Source: Minwuia thermotolerans (GTDB lineage Bacteria; Pseudomonadota; Alphaproteobacteria; Minwuiales; Minwuiaceae). Taken from it: 64,000 nucleotides of DNA. The stretch covers positions 53,014 to 117,013 of the forward strand of contig BQJF01000002.1 of NCBI GenBank assembly GCA_021604565.1, read 5' to 3'. Made by a program: the position numbers and the translations under genes. Below are positions 18,183-27,750 of this stretch, piece after piece. A model generated the notes under the pieces. It was not told the origin of the DNA and did no database searches. It saw nothing but the letters and a program-made list of their open reading frames with translations. The stretch's first letter is position 1. The number at the start of each line of letters is the position of its first letter.

Positions 18183-19961
18183 ATGAATGACATGAGCACG
18201 CCCGCGGATCTGCCGGTCTGGGATCTCGACGACCTCTACAAGGGCACAACGGATCCGGCTATCGAGGCCGATCTGACCTGGCTGGAAACCGAGGCCAGGA
18301 CGTTTCGGGAGAACTGGGCGGGCCGCATCGCCACCCTGTCCGGCGACCAGCTTGCCGAAGCCATCGAGGTGCAGGAGGCAATGTCGGACCGCACTGGTCG
18401 GCTGATGGCCTTTGCCTACCTGAACTATGCCACCGACATGTCGGACGGGGAGCGCACCAGGTTCTTTCAGGGCATTCAGGAGCGGATCAACGGCCTGACG
18501 GCGCAGACGCTGTTCTTCTCCATCGAGGTCAATCTGATCGACGATGCCGCGCTGGAAGGGCTGTTCAAGGTCTCGGAGCGGCTGGCGCATTACCGGCCAT
18601 GGCTGCGCGACCTGCGCACCATGCGCGACCACATGCTGTCGGATGAGCTGGAGCGGATGCTGCACGAACGCTCCATCACCGCCCGCAGTGCCTGGACGCG
18701 GCTGTTCGACGATACCATCGCCCGGATGCGCTTCACCATCGACGGCAAGGAGATGCCGTCGCAGGACGCCCTGAACCTGCTGAGCGACCGCGACCGCACG
18801 AAGCGGGCGCAGGCGGCGGAGGAACTTGCGCGCGTCTTCGGTAGGCACATCGACACCTTCGCGCTGATCATGAACACCCTGATCCGCGACAAGCAGATCG
18901 AGGATGACTGGCGCCGGATCGAGCAGCCGGAGAACGGTCGCCACATGGTCAACCAGGTGGAGCCGGAGGTCGTGCAGGCCCTGCGCGACGCTGTCTTCGA
19001 CAGCTTTCCGCGGCTTTCCCATCGCTACTACAGGCTGAAGGCGAAATGGATGGGCCTGGAGCGGATGGAGCACTGGGATCGCAACGCCGCGCTGCCCGAC
19101 AGTGACGACACGGCGATTGCCTGGGGCGATGGCGTGAAGACCGTGCTGGATGCCTATGCCGGTTTCTCCGGCGAAATGGCGGCAATCGGGCAGCGGTTCT
19201 TCGACAATGCCTGGATCGACGCAGGGCCACGGCCCGGCAAGTCACCCGGTGCCTTTGCCCATCCGGTGGTGCCCAGCGCGCACCCCTATCTGCTGCTGAA
19301 CTACCAGGGCAAGGTGCGCGACGTGATGACCCTGGCGCATGAACTTGGCCACGGCGTGCATCAGGTACTGGCGGGGGGACAGGGCACGCTGATGTGCGAT
19401 ACGCCGCTGACCCTGGCGGAGACCGCGAGCGTCTTCGGTGAGATGCTGACGTTCCGCAAGCTGCTGGACAGCGCGAAGGATCCGAACCAGCGCCGCCTGA
19501 TGCTGGCCTCCAAGACCGAGGACATGATCAACACGGTGGTGCGCCAGACCGCGTTCTACGAGTTCGAACTGCGCCTGCACCGCCAGCGTCGGGAAGGCGA
19601 GATTTCGGCGGAACAGATCGGCCAGACCTGGCTGGACGTGCAGCGGGAAAGCCTGGGCCCGGTCTTTGACCTGCGGGACGATTACGCGACCTACTGGTGC
19701 TACATTGGCCATTTCGTGCATGTGCCGTTCTATGTCTATGCCTATGCCTTCGGCGACTGTCTGGTGAATGCGCTCTATGCCGAGTACCAGCGCGCGCCCG
19801 AAGGGTTTCCTGAGAAATACATGCAGATGCTGTCCGCCGGGGGCACCCTGCGCCACAAGGACCTGCTGGCGCCCTTCGGGCTGGATGCCAGTGACCCTGC
19901 CTTCTGGGGGCGCGGCCTTTCCGTGATCGAGGGCTTCATCGACGAACTGGAACAGATGTAG
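18183..19961 (+). CDS. pepF: M3-family oligoendopeptidase F
   Basis: A zinc metallopeptidase of 592 residues that trims short peptides in the cytosol. The thimet-type active site TLAHELGHGVHQ contains the HEXXH zinc site, and a downstream glutamate ligand lies in the TLAETASVFGE segment. Size and layout match PepF of alphaproteobacteria. It is the last gene of the epimerase-thioesterase run and converges with the glycosyltransferase gene 30 bases away. Confidence 0.92.
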   Translation: MNDMSTPADLPVWDLDDLYKGTTDPAIEADLTWLETEARTFRENWAGRIATLSGDQLAEAIEVQEAMSDRTGRLMAFAYLNYATDMSDGERTRFFQGIQERINGLTAQTLFFSIEVNLIDDAALEGLFKVSERLAHYRPWLRDLRTMRDHMLSDELERMLHERSITARSAWTRLFDDTIARMRFTIDGKEMPSQDALNLLSDRDRTKRAQAAEELARVFGRHIDTFALIMNTLIRDKQIEDDWRRIEQPENGRHMVNQVEPEVVQALRDAVFDSFPRLSHRYYRLKAKWMGLERMEHWDRNAALPDSDDTAIAWGDGVKTVLDAYAGFSGEMAAIGQRFFDNAWIDAGPRPGKSPGAFAHPVVPSAHPYLLLNYQGKVRDVMTLAHELGHGVHQVLAGGQGTLMCDTPLTLAETASVFGEMLTFRKLLDSAKDPNQRRLMLASKTEDMINTVVRQTAFYEFELRLHRQRREGEISAEQIGQTWLDVQRESLGPVFDLRDDYATYWCYIGHFVHVPFYVYAYAFGDCLVNALYAEYQRAPEGFPEKYMQMLSAGGTLRHKDLLAPFGLDASDPAFWGRGLSVIEGFIDELEQM

Positions 19962-19991
19962 CTGTCGCTGTCGCCCGGACCATGGTCGGAC

Positions 19992-21395
19992 TCAACCGGA
20001 GTTCGACCAGCCCCGGACGCCCATGAGGTACTTCGCCGTGCCAATCACGCGAAAGACGTTGTTGATCTGGCGGTAGCCCAGGTTCTCGATCAGGGCGACG
20101 ACGGCAAGGGCGACAAGGCTGCGGGTCGAGGGGACCCGGCTCATTTCGATCTCCTCCATCACGATCGCCAGCATGGAGATGAAGTATCCGTAACCGAAGA
20201 CCACGGCCACCAGCGCCAGGGCGAACGGTTCGTTGACCATGCCCATGATCAGCAGCACCGGTATCAGAATGTAGCCCAGCACTTCCACCACCGGGCTGAT
20301 GACATCCATGAAGAACAGGTGCAGCAGGCCGAACCAGGCCACGCGGGCGTAGCGGGGGCGCAGCAGCATGCCGACATTGGCCGCGAAGACCTCCAGCGCA
20401 CCGCGCTGCCAGCGGATGCGCTGGCTCGCCAGTTCGGTCAGCGTATCAGGAACTTCCGTCCAGCAGGTGGGCTCGGCAAGATAGGTGATCTCGTAGTCGT
20501 GACCCTGCTTGCGCATGTACCGGTGCAGCTTGAACACCAGATCCATGTCCTCACCTGCCGAGTTGGCCGTATAGCCGCCAGCCGCGCGCACGGCCCGGCG
20601 GCTGAACACACCGAATGCGCCGGAGACGACAAGCACGACGTTGAACCGGCTCCAGGACAGGCGCGCCATCAGGAAGGAGCGGAAGTACTCCAGCGTCTGG
20701 ATCAGGGGCAGCAGCCGCCGCGGCAGACGGATGCCGAAAATGCGACCGTCGCGAATGAATGTGCCGTTGGAGACGCGAATGCCGCCACCGACACCGATCA
20801 CCCGACCGGGATCTTCCAGGAAAGGCTGGGCACAGCGGTGCAGCGCGTCCGGTTCCAGCACGGAGTCCGCATCGACGGCGCAGAACAGTGGCGCGTGGGC
20901 AACCGCCAGCCCGGCGTTCATGGCGTCCGCGCGACCGCCATTCACCTTTCGCACGACCGTGAGGTTGGGCACGTCCCGTGAGACATGCACCGATTCGATT
21001 GGCGCGTGCGGGATTTCGGAATCCGTCGCCTTCTCGATCTCCACCAGATCGTAGGCGTCCCGGAGGACCTGGAACGTGTCGTCGCTCGAGCCATCGTCGA
21101 CAACGATGATCTCGAAGGCGCCATAGTCCTGCGCCAGGAACGACGCGACGGCGTCCGCGATCAACGCGCCCTCGTTGAACGCAGGAACGATGATGCTGAC
21201 GGGGGGCAGCATGGGGTCCCGGCGTTCCCAGCGGTGCAGGTTCCGCCGCAATGCGCGTCGGCGTCGCAGTTCCATGAACCCGAACACGGTCTGCAGCAGA
21301 TAGATCACATACTGGAAGATGCCCGTGATCAGAACGCACAGCATGATCACCTCCGCCAGCGGCAGGATCAGCTGTCTCAGCTCGGACTCGGTCAT
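19992..21395 (-). CDS. Membrane glycosyltransferase, family 2 (processive synthase type)
   Basis: A 467-residue inner-membrane synthase. One N-terminal membrane helix is followed by a cytosolic GT2 domain with VVDDGSSDDT, the DxD-like DADSV, and the QRIRWQRG motif characteristic of processive polysaccharide synthases (BcsA/PgaC/HasA type). Several C-terminal membrane segments follow; there is no PilZ domain. It overlaps the HEAT gene by four bases. Together with the YaiO-like gene this suggests synthesis and export of an unknown exopolysaccharide. Confidence 0.88.
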   Translation of the reverse strand: MTESELRQLILPLAEVIMLCVLITGIFQYVIYLLQTVFGFMELRRRRALRRNLHRWERRDPMLPPVSIIVPAFNEGALIADAVASFLAQDYGAFEIIVVDDGSSDDTFQVLRDAYDLVEIEKATDSEIPHAPIESVHVSRDVPNLTVVRKVNGGRADAMNAGLAVAHAPLFCAVDADSVLEPDALHRCAQPFLEDPGRVIGVGGGIRVSNGTFIRDGRIFGIRLPRRLLPLIQTLEYFRSFLMARLSWSRFNVVLVVSGAFGVFSRRAVRAAGGYTANSAGEDMDLVFKLHRYMRKQGHDYEITYLAEPTCWTEVPDTLTELASQRIRWQRGALEVFAANVGMLLRPRYARVAWFGLLHLFFMDVISPVVEVLGYILIPVLLIMGMVNEPFALALVAVVFGYGYFISMLAIVMEEIEMSRVPSTRSLVALAVVALIENLGYRQINNVFRVIGTAKYLMGVRGWSNSG

Positions 21396-22249
21396 TCGGC
21401 GTCCGCCACGTGCTCGATGCGGGCCAGAGTTGCGGTGGCTGCGGCACGTACCGGCCAGATCGGATCAGTCCGCATGTCGTGCAGGGCCGTGCGGGTGGCT
21501 TCATCGGTCTCTGGCCCGACGGACCGGGCGGCTGCCACACGTACCTGCCAGTCGGCATGCGACAGCCGGGCCTTCAGGTCCCGGTCCACGTCAGAGGCTC
21601 TGCCATCGTAGCTGTCGTCATCGGAGGCGAAGACCTGTTGTGCGACGAGATTGATGTCCGTCACCGAAAGGCCGTCGGAGTCGTTTGCGGGCATGGAGAC
21701 CTGTCCGTCCTGCGACCGCATCAGTCGCGTGGCGAGATCCAGTTCATCCGGGGTGTATCCCTGACCCAGCAACTGGCTGGCGGCGGCCAGACGGACTGAC
21801 AGAACCGGATCGCCCAGCGCCGCCATCAACCCGTCACGCGAAGCGTCGTCCCTGAACAGGCCGAGTGTGCGGACCGCGAAAAGGCGTGTCGGCACCTCGG
21901 GGGCGGTCAGCTTGGCCAGTGCCTTCTCGCGTGTTCCCAACTGGCCAAGGGCGCGCACCAGCGCCGTGCGCTCCGGCCCTTCGACATCGTCGATCATGTC
22001 GAGGGCGACACGTTCGTAGCGCCGCTGTCTGTGTCCGGACAGGATGAAGGGACGGGCGGTTGCTCCGTTGCGGGCCGTTGCTGTCATGATCTCGGCCAGC
22101 CTGCGGGCAGCCTGCCGCCGCCTGTCCTTTCGCGCGGATCGGGTCAGCAGGCCGAGCAGCCGCAGGACCAGCAACGTCGCGAAGACCAGCAGCGCGGACC
22201 CCACCAGCACCACTGCCGACAGCCACATGATGTGCAGTGCCTGTTCCAC
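21392..22249 (-). CDS. Membrane-anchored HEAT-repeat protein
   Basis: A 285-residue protein with one N-terminal membrane helix (about residues 8-33), a basic cytosolic stretch, and then several HEAT/PBS-lyase-type helical repeats (segments such as ERTALVRALGQLG, LSVRLAAASQLLG and WQVRVAAARSVG). HEAT repeats normally bind other proteins. Its place between the glycosyltransferase (4-base overlap) and the YaiO-like gene (3-base gap) suggests it is a scaffold or regulator of the synthase. The specific role is unknown. Confidence 0.82.
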   Translation of the reverse strand: MEQALHIMWLSAVVLVGSALLVFATLLVLRLLGLLTRSARKDRRRQAARRLAEIMTATARNGATARPFILSGHRQRRYERVALDMIDDVEGPERTALVRALGQLGTREKALAKLTAPEVPTRLFAVRTLGLFRDDASRDGLMAALGDPVLSVRLAAASQLLGQGYTPDELDLATRLMRSQDGQVSMPANDSDGLSVTDINLVAQQVFASDDDSYDGRASDVDRDLKARLSHADWQVRVAAARSVGPETDEATRTALHDMRTDPIWPVRAAATATLARIEHVADAE

Positions 22250-22252
22250 GGC

Positions 22253-23626
22253 TCAGAAACTGAACGAGAGGCCGATGGCCGCGTTCACCCGCCTGTCCAC
22301 GTCGATGACATTCTCATGCGCCAGGTCGATGTAGAGACGTACCTCTCCGGTCAGCGGGACACGCAGGCCGGTGAAGGCCGTCTGCGTGACGATCACACGA
22401 CCCTCCGCGTCCTCCGGCGCGATTCCGAACCCGGCGACCAGCCCGACGCCGTTCGCGAACCTGCGCGTGGCGCTGACAACCCAGCCGAGGATATTGTTGT
22501 CGTTCTCGTCCACTGTCAGATAGGTCCAGCCGGTCAGGAAGAATGTCCCGCTGCCGACCCGTACATACTGCCGCGCCCCCAGTCCGTAGCGCTGGATCAG
22601 CCCGACATCGAAGATGGATTGCTGCACATCCGCCAGCAGACTGGTCACGGGCAGGGCGCTGTCGCCCTGCTGCGCCAGCCAGTTCACACCGGCACCCAGC
22701 CTGTACTGCGTCAGGAAGCGGTTGCCGGGGCCCAGGCTGGCGCGGAACGTCGGGGTCAGGCGGGAATCGCGCCACGGCGTGACATAGCCGGTCAGCAGGT
22801 GGTCATGATCGCCGCGACGGCGTTCCTCCTGCAGGCGACCACGCAGCACCATGTCCGGTGTCTCGCGGGTGAGGTCCGCGATGGCGCGATGGCGTATGCC
22901 ATTGTTGCTGCTGATACTGCCGAGCTGATACTGGCTGAACAGCGTCCATTCCTGCTGCGTGTCACGCAGGTCGGCAAGCCTCTGGCGTCGTGAAGCCAGG
23001 GCCGGATCATCGGGGAAGGTCCGGGCCAGCACGTCCAGCCGCTGCCCCACCAGATCTGCGCGTTGCCGCATCAGGGCCGCGTCGACCATACCCACCAGCG
23101 CCGCCCGGTGCCGCGCATCACGATCCAGAATCCGGTCGTAGAGCGTTTCCGCCGGTTCCCAGTCACCCCGTCTGAGATGCAGCCGCGCCCGTGCCGCCTG
23201 CACGGCCGGATTGTCCGGCGCACCGGACAGCAGCCGCTCCGAAAGTCTCTCGGCTTCCGACAGCCTCCCCACGGCGGCCAGGGCGCGAACGCGGGCCAGA
23301 TGCAGGCCGACATAATTGGGAAACCGGTTCTCGAACGGGGCGAGGACTTCCAGTGCGCTGTCCGGCTGCCCCCTGGCCGTCAGAACGATGGCGAGAAAGA
23401 GCGCGGCGTCGGGATTGTCGGGCTGGGTCTTCAGTGCGGTCCTGAAATGCCGCTCGGCAGCTTCCAGGTTCCCGGCATCGCGGGCGGCGCGGCCCTTCTC
23501 GATCTCGGACTGCTGCGACAGGGCGGGCTGCGAAACGGTCAGGCCGACCATCGCCAGGATCACCATGGCCTGCAGGATTTTCTCGACGATACGCAACGGC
23601 TTCTGTTCCCGCCCTTCAGGTTTCAC
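22253..23626 (-). CDS. YaiO-like outer-membrane protein with TPR domain
   Basis: A 457-residue exported protein starting at a GTG. The signal peptide ends around QPALSQQ. Residues of about 40-225 are tetratricopeptide-like repeats. The C-terminal roughly 220 residues have alternating amphipathic strands ending in FSF, an outer-membrane beta-barrel signature of the YaiO kind. The TPR-plus-barrel design resembles polysaccharide exporters such as PgaA and BcsC. It is the first gene of a three-gene operon with the HEAT protein and GT2 synthase. Confidence 0.82.
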   Translation of the reverse strand: MKPEGREQKPLRIVEKILQAMVILAMVGLTVSQPALSQQSEIEKGRAARDAGNLEAAERHFRTALKTQPDNPDAALFLAIVLTARGQPDSALEVLAPFENRFPNYVGLHLARVRALAAVGRLSEAERLSERLLSGAPDNPAVQAARARLHLRRGDWEPAETLYDRILDRDARHRAALVGMVDAALMRQRADLVGQRLDVLARTFPDDPALASRRQRLADLRDTQQEWTLFSQYQLGSISSNNGIRHRAIADLTRETPDMVLRGRLQEERRRGDHDHLLTGYVTPWRDSRLTPTFRASLGPGNRFLTQYRLGAGVNWLAQQGDSALPVTSLLADVQQSIFDVGLIQRYGLGARQYVRVGSGTFFLTGWTYLTVDENDNNILGWVVSATRRFANGVGLVAGFGIAPEDAEGRVIVTQTAFTGLRVPLTGEVRLYIDLAHENVIDVDRRVNAAIGLSFSF

Positions 23627-23743
23627 GCACCATAAGCTGACGCAGGACGGCTTTCCAACCGGGACCCTGACAAACTACACTCGTCTGCCGGCAGCACCAG
23701 TCTTACGGCGTGTTGCCTGTTGGAGATCATCGGGGAGGATGTC

Positions 23744-24517
23744 ATGGGTGAATTTGTCGAGACGGAGATTGATGGTCATGTCCTGACCGTCACCATCAAC
23801 AGGCCGGAACGGATGAACGCCGTGCATCCGCCCGCGAATGCGGAACTCGGGGCAGTGTTCGACATGTTCGAGGCCAATGACGACCTCTGGGTCGCGATCA
23901 TCACCGGGGCCGGGGACCGTGCCTTCTGCGCCGGCAACGACCTGGTCTACCAGGCGGAGGGGAACCCGAAATGGTATCCGCCGATGGGCTTTGGCGGGCT
24001 GACGGCGCGCTATGAGCGGTCCAAGCCGGTGATCGCGGCAGTGAACGGGGTTGCCATGGGCGGCGGCTTCGAGATCGCGCTGGCCTGTGATCTGGTGATC
24101 GCGTCGGAGAATGCGCGCTTTGCGCTGCCGGAGCCCAAGGTCGGGCTGGCCGCACTGGCTGGCGGGCTGCACCGCCTGCCGCGCCAGATCGGGCTGAAGC
24201 AGGCGATGGGCATGATCCTGACGGGCCGTCATGTCCCGGCAGCAGAGGGCAAGGAACTTGGCTTCGTCAACGAGGTCGTGGCGCAAGGGGAGGCCCTGGA
24301 GGCCGCCCGTCGCTGGGCCGCGATGATCCTGGAATGCTCCCCCGTCTCCATCCGCACATCGCTGGATGTCGTCCGGCGCGGGCTGGAGGAGGCGGACGTC
24401 TGGGATGCCAATCTGGTCGAGTATGATTCGGTTGCGGTACTGCGTTCGTCAGAAGACATGATCGAGGGGCCGAAAGCCTTCGCCGAGAAGCGCAAGCCGA
24501 ACTGGAAGGGCCGGTGA
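23744..24517 (+). CDS. Enoyl-CoA hydratase/isomerase family protein
   Basis: A 257-residue crotonase. Oxyanion-hole segments are AFCAGNDL and NGVAMGGGFEIALACD, and the second active-site loop is LPEPKVGLAALAGG. It hydrates or isomerises an enoyl-CoA. GGGGAGGA precedes the chosen ATG at 23744; the frame is open from 23720. It overlaps the acyl-CoA dehydrogenase by four bases, so the pair probably acts in one catabolic pathway, substrate unknown. Confidence 0.9.
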   Translation: MGEFVETEIDGHVLTVTINRPERMNAVHPPANAELGAVFDMFEANDDLWVAIITGAGDRAFCAGNDLVYQAEGNPKWYPPMGFGGLTARYERSKPVIAAVNGVAMGGGFEIALACDLVIASENARFALPEPKVGLAALAGGLHRLPRQIGLKQAMGMILTGRHVPAAEGKELGFVNEVVAQGEALEAARRWAAMILECSPVSIRTSLDVVRRGLEEADVWDANLVEYDSVAVLRSSEDMIEGPKAFAEKRKPNWKGR

Positions 24518-25602
24518 GCGGGGCGGAAGCCCTCTCCCGCTTTGCCAGGGAACATGTTGCACCTGTCGCGGATCGCCTGATCCGCGAACCGGACTTTCCG
24601 TACGACATCTGGAAGGCACTGGGTGCCGCCGGACACCTGGGCTACGGGCTGGAGGCCTGGGGCGGCACGAAAGCGGATCAGGGACAGCTTTTCGACCTGG
24701 CGGAGGCACTGGCTGACGGGGTGGAGGTGATCGGTTTCGCCACGTCCTGGATGACGCACCACATGGTCGCGAACGGTGTCATTGCCCCCTTCGCGACAGA
24801 GGCCCAGGCTGCGGCCATCCTGCCACGGGTGGCGCGGGGCGAGCTTTCCTGCTGCATCGCGATCTCCGAACCCGGTGCCGGGGCGCATCCGAAGCACCTG
24901 ACATCCCGCGCGGAGAAGACCGCTGACGGCTGGAGCCTGACCGGTGAAAAGGCCTGGCTGACCAACGGGCCCATCGCCGGGCTGTTCGTGGTGGTCGCCA
25001 TCGTCGCGGAAGACGCCGGGCGGAAGCGATTCGGTGCCTTTCTGGTGCCGGAGGATGCGCCGGGCCTGACGCGGACCGACAGCATCAGGATCGACTTCGC
25101 CCGCCCGTCCGGCCATTGCGGTATCCGCATGGACGGTGTGGAACTGCCGGATGAGGCGTTTCTGGGTGGTGCCGGTGATGCCGTGGAGACGGTGCTGAAA
25201 CGGTTCCGCCGCATCGAGGATGCGATCGGGCTGGCGACATCCTCCGGCGGCATGGCTGTCGAAATCCGCAGGCTTGCCTCTGTCCTCTCCGCTGATCAGG
25301 CGGCAGCACTGGGGGGGCTGGCGGCGGACCGGGAACTGTTCCGGACGGCGGCGCGTGCGCTGCTGATCGAGTCACAGGGCGATCCGGCCAGTCCGGCCCA
25401 TGAGGCCCGGTTGCTGTCTTTGCGGGCCTTCGCGCGTGGCTTTCAGGGCCGGGTGCGGGACCTGATCGCGGCGGCCATGCAGGATGACGGGTTCCTCAAG
25501 CTGTTGAGCCGGGATATGACGGAGCTTGGACGTGTGGCCGAACGGGTCGATCAGGCGAAACTTGCCCGATCGGGCGCGGTGCTGTTGCGCTCTGTCGACT
25601 GA
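24514..25602 (+). CDS. Acyl-CoA dehydrogenase
   Basis: A 362-residue FAD-dependent dehydrogenase of the ACAD fold. It has the N-terminal helical domain, the flavin-contact loop CIAISEPGAGAHP, the middle strand domain (GEKAWLTNGPIAG) and a C-terminal four-helix domain. The GTG start overlaps the stop of the enoyl-CoA hydratase gene (GTGA). The protein is slightly short, and I could not identify the catalytic glutamate with confidence. Confidence 0.87.
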   Translation: MSGAEALSRFAREHVAPVADRLIREPDFPYDIWKALGAAGHLGYGLEAWGGTKADQGQLFDLAEALADGVEVIGFATSWMTHHMVANGVIAPFATEAQAAAILPRVARGELSCCIAISEPGAGAHPKHLTSRAEKTADGWSLTGEKAWLTNGPIAGLFVVVAIVAEDAGRKRFGAFLVPEDAPGLTRTDSIRIDFARPSGHCGIRMDGVELPDEAFLGGAGDAVETVLKRFRRIEDAIGLATSSGGMAVEIRRLASVLSADQAAALGGLAADRELFRTAARALLIESQGDPASPAHEARLLSLRAFARGFQGRVRDLIAAAMQDDGFLKLLSRDMTELGRVAERVDQAKLARSGAVLLRSVD

Positions 25603-25647
25603 TTGTTGCGCAGGGCCGGGGGAGTGGTCCGGTGCCGAAACGAATGA

Positions 25648-26622
25648 ATGGAACCTTCTGATGCAGGGGAGCAGGGCGTGACAGCCAAATGGCAGGACAA
25701 GCTGGCCAATCCGGGCCTGATCGATGAGGCCTTTGCGGGCCGGGGCTATATTTCCAACGAGCGTATCGCGACCTCCGTCTTTCTGGCGCAGCACCTGCGG
25801 AAACCCATTCTGGTGGAAGGTCCGCCGGGTGTCGGCAAGACCGAACTTGCCATCGCAACGTCGGAGATGCTCGACCTGCCGCTGATCCGGCTGCAGTGTT
25901 ACGAGGGGCTGGACGAGGCGAAAGCGCTGTACGAATGGAAGTACGGCAAGCAGTTGCTCTACACCCAGGTCCTGAAGGAAAAGCTGGGTGACCTGATGCA
26001 GGACGCCAAGACCCTGCCCGAATCGATGGAAAAGCTGCACGGCTTCTCCGACGTGTTCTTCAGCGAGGAGTTCCTGGAACCCCGCCCGCTGCTGAAGGCG
26101 CTGCAGGCCGAGAATGGCGCCGTGCTGCTGATCGACGAGATCGACAAGTCGGACTACGAGTTCGAGGCCTATCTGCTGGAGATCCTGTCGGCCTATCAGA
26201 TCAGCGTGCCGGAAATCGGGGTGATCAAGGCAAAGGTGCCGCCGATCGTCTTCCTGACCTCCAACAACACCCGGGAGATGGGGGACGCGCTGAAGCGGCG
26301 CTGCCTGCATCTCTACATCCCGTTCCCGGACGAGAAGACGGAACGTCGGATCGTCGCTGCGCGGGTGCCGGAAGTGGCCGAGTCGCTGCGCAAACAGATC
26401 GTCGCCTTCGTGCAGGGCCTGCGGGAGGAGGAACTGAAGAAGGTTCCGGCGATCAGCGAAACCATCGACTGGGCGCGGACGCTGCTGCTGCTGAATGTTT
26501 CCGAACTGGATACGGAGACCGTCCGCCGCACGATCAATGTCCTGCTGAAGTTTCAGGAGGATGTGGAGATGGTGCAGCGGGGGCTCTACAAGCTCGTCTC
26601 CGACGCGAAGAACACCGTCTGA
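25648..26622 (+). CDS. MoxR-family AAA+ ATPase
   Basis: A 324-residue AAA+ chaperone-like ATPase with Walker A GPPGVGKT (about 58-65), Walker B VLLIDEIDK, sensor FLTSNNTREMGDALKRRC and a C-terminal lid. MoxR ATPases normally partner with a von Willebrand A (CoxE-like) protein encoded next door to insert metal cofactors or mature enzymes. No such gene follows here: a terminator and an unrelated hydrolase come next. It may work with a partner encoded elsewhere. Confidence 0.9.
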   Translation: MEPSDAGEQGVTAKWQDKLANPGLIDEAFAGRGYISNERIATSVFLAQHLRKPILVEGPPGVGKTELAIATSEMLDLPLIRLQCYEGLDEAKALYEWKYGKQLLYTQVLKEKLGDLMQDAKTLPESMEKLHGFSDVFFSEEFLEPRPLLKALQAENGAVLLIDEIDKSDYEFEAYLLEILSAYQISVPEIGVIKAKVPPIVFLTSNNTREMGDALKRRCLHLYIPFPDEKTERRIVAARVPEVAESLRKQIVAFVQGLREEELKKVPAISETIDWARTLLLLNVSELDTETVRRTINVLLKFQEDVEMVQRGLYKLVSDAKNTV

Positions 26623-26649
26623 TCCGGCGCGGAACCGCTTGCTGAAACA

Positions 26650-26686
26650 CAAGGGCGCGATGCAATTCGCGCCCTTGTCGTTTTCA
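26650..26686 (+). terminator. Rho-independent terminator after the MoxR gene
   Basis: A perfect 12-bp stem (26650-26661 with 26668-26679) with a 6-base loop is followed by CGTTTTC. It lies 28 bases after the stop codon. Confidence 0.8.
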
Positions 26687-26734
26687 CAGCATTGATATGT
26701 AATATTCGTCTGGTTTCCTTGATGGGAGAGACGG

Positions 26735-27619
26735 ATGGCCGCGCCGGACGTCGAAGGGTTCTTCGATCCTGATACATTCACGCTGACCTACATCGTCGCG
26801 GACCCCGCGACGCGCGACGCGGTGATCATCGACCCCGTGATGCAGTTCGATCCGGTGAACGGCCATCTGGACCCGACACCCGCCATGCCGGTGATGCACC
26901 GCGCGCGGTCACAGGGTCTGCGGGTCACCATGGTACTTGAAACACATCTGCACGCGGATCACGTCAGCGCCGCGCCCTGGGTCGGTGCCGCGCTGGAGGC
27001 CCCCGTCGCAATTGGTGAAGGTGTTTCACGCAGTCAGGCGATCTTTGCCGACCTGTTCGATGCGGAGCCTGAATTCCCCACCGACGGCTCCCAGTTCGAC
27101 CGCCTGTTCAGGGATGGTGAAACATTCAGGGTCGGCAATATCGAAGCCTTTGCCATGTCGACGCCAGGGCATACGCCGGGGTGCATGACCTACGTGATCG
27201 GCGATGCCGCTTTCGTGGGGGACTGCCTGTTCATGCCGGACTTCGGGTCGGCGCGCTGCGACTTTCCGGGCGGTGATGCCCGCACACTCTACCGCAGTGT
27301 CCGCCGCATTCTCGACCTGCCGCCGGAAACACGGCTGTTCACCGCCCACGACTATCAGCCGGATGGCCGCGAACTGCGTTTCGAGTCATCGGTTGCGCAG
27401 CAGCGGGCGGAGAACCTGCACATGCGCGATGGCGTGGATGAGGAAAGCTTCGTGCAGATGCGCATGACCCGCGATGCCACGCTCTCCATGCCGCGCCTGA
27501 TGCTGCCGTCGGTGCAACTCAACATGCGCGCTGGCAGCCTGCCGCCCCCCGCCGCCAACGGCCGCCGCTACCTGCGCCTGCCGCTGGAGGTCACGCCACC
27601 GCCGGAGGGGGCGATCTGA
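26735..27619 (+). CDS. MBL-fold hydrolase, persulfide-dioxygenase-like
   Basis: A 294-residue metallo-beta-lactamase-fold protein. The metal-binding motif is ETHLHADH, followed by STPGHTPG, FVGDCLF and AHDYQP. This set and the N-terminal DPDTFTLTYIV opening are typical of the ETHE1/Blh persulfide dioxygenase group, which oxidises glutathione persulfide. It could instead be a glyoxalase II-like hydrolase. A good GGGAGA precedes the ATG. It stands alone between two terminator-like or intergenic stretches. Confidence 0.85.
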   Translation: MAAPDVEGFFDPDTFTLTYIVADPATRDAVIIDPVMQFDPVNGHLDPTPAMPVMHRARSQGLRVTMVLETHLHADHVSAAPWVGAALEAPVAIGEGVSRSQAIFADLFDAEPEFPTDGSQFDRLFRDGETFRVGNIEAFAMSTPGHTPGCMTYVIGDAAFVGDCLFMPDFGSARCDFPGGDARTLYRSVRRILDLPPETRLFTAHDYQPDGRELRFESSVAQQRAENLHMRDGVDEESFVQMRMTRDATLSMPRLMLPSVQLNMRAGSLPPPAANGRRYLRLPLEVTPPPEGAI

Positions 27620-27750
27620 ACCGGTACTTCGGCCCCTTGGCGGACCGGGCTTTGCCCCGCACGCTGGTGAGAGCTATCATTGCAGCAGGATGACTGGTCC
27701 GCGCAGGGTGTCCGATGTGCCACCCGCGCCGTCCGAATTGGGAGGATTCC

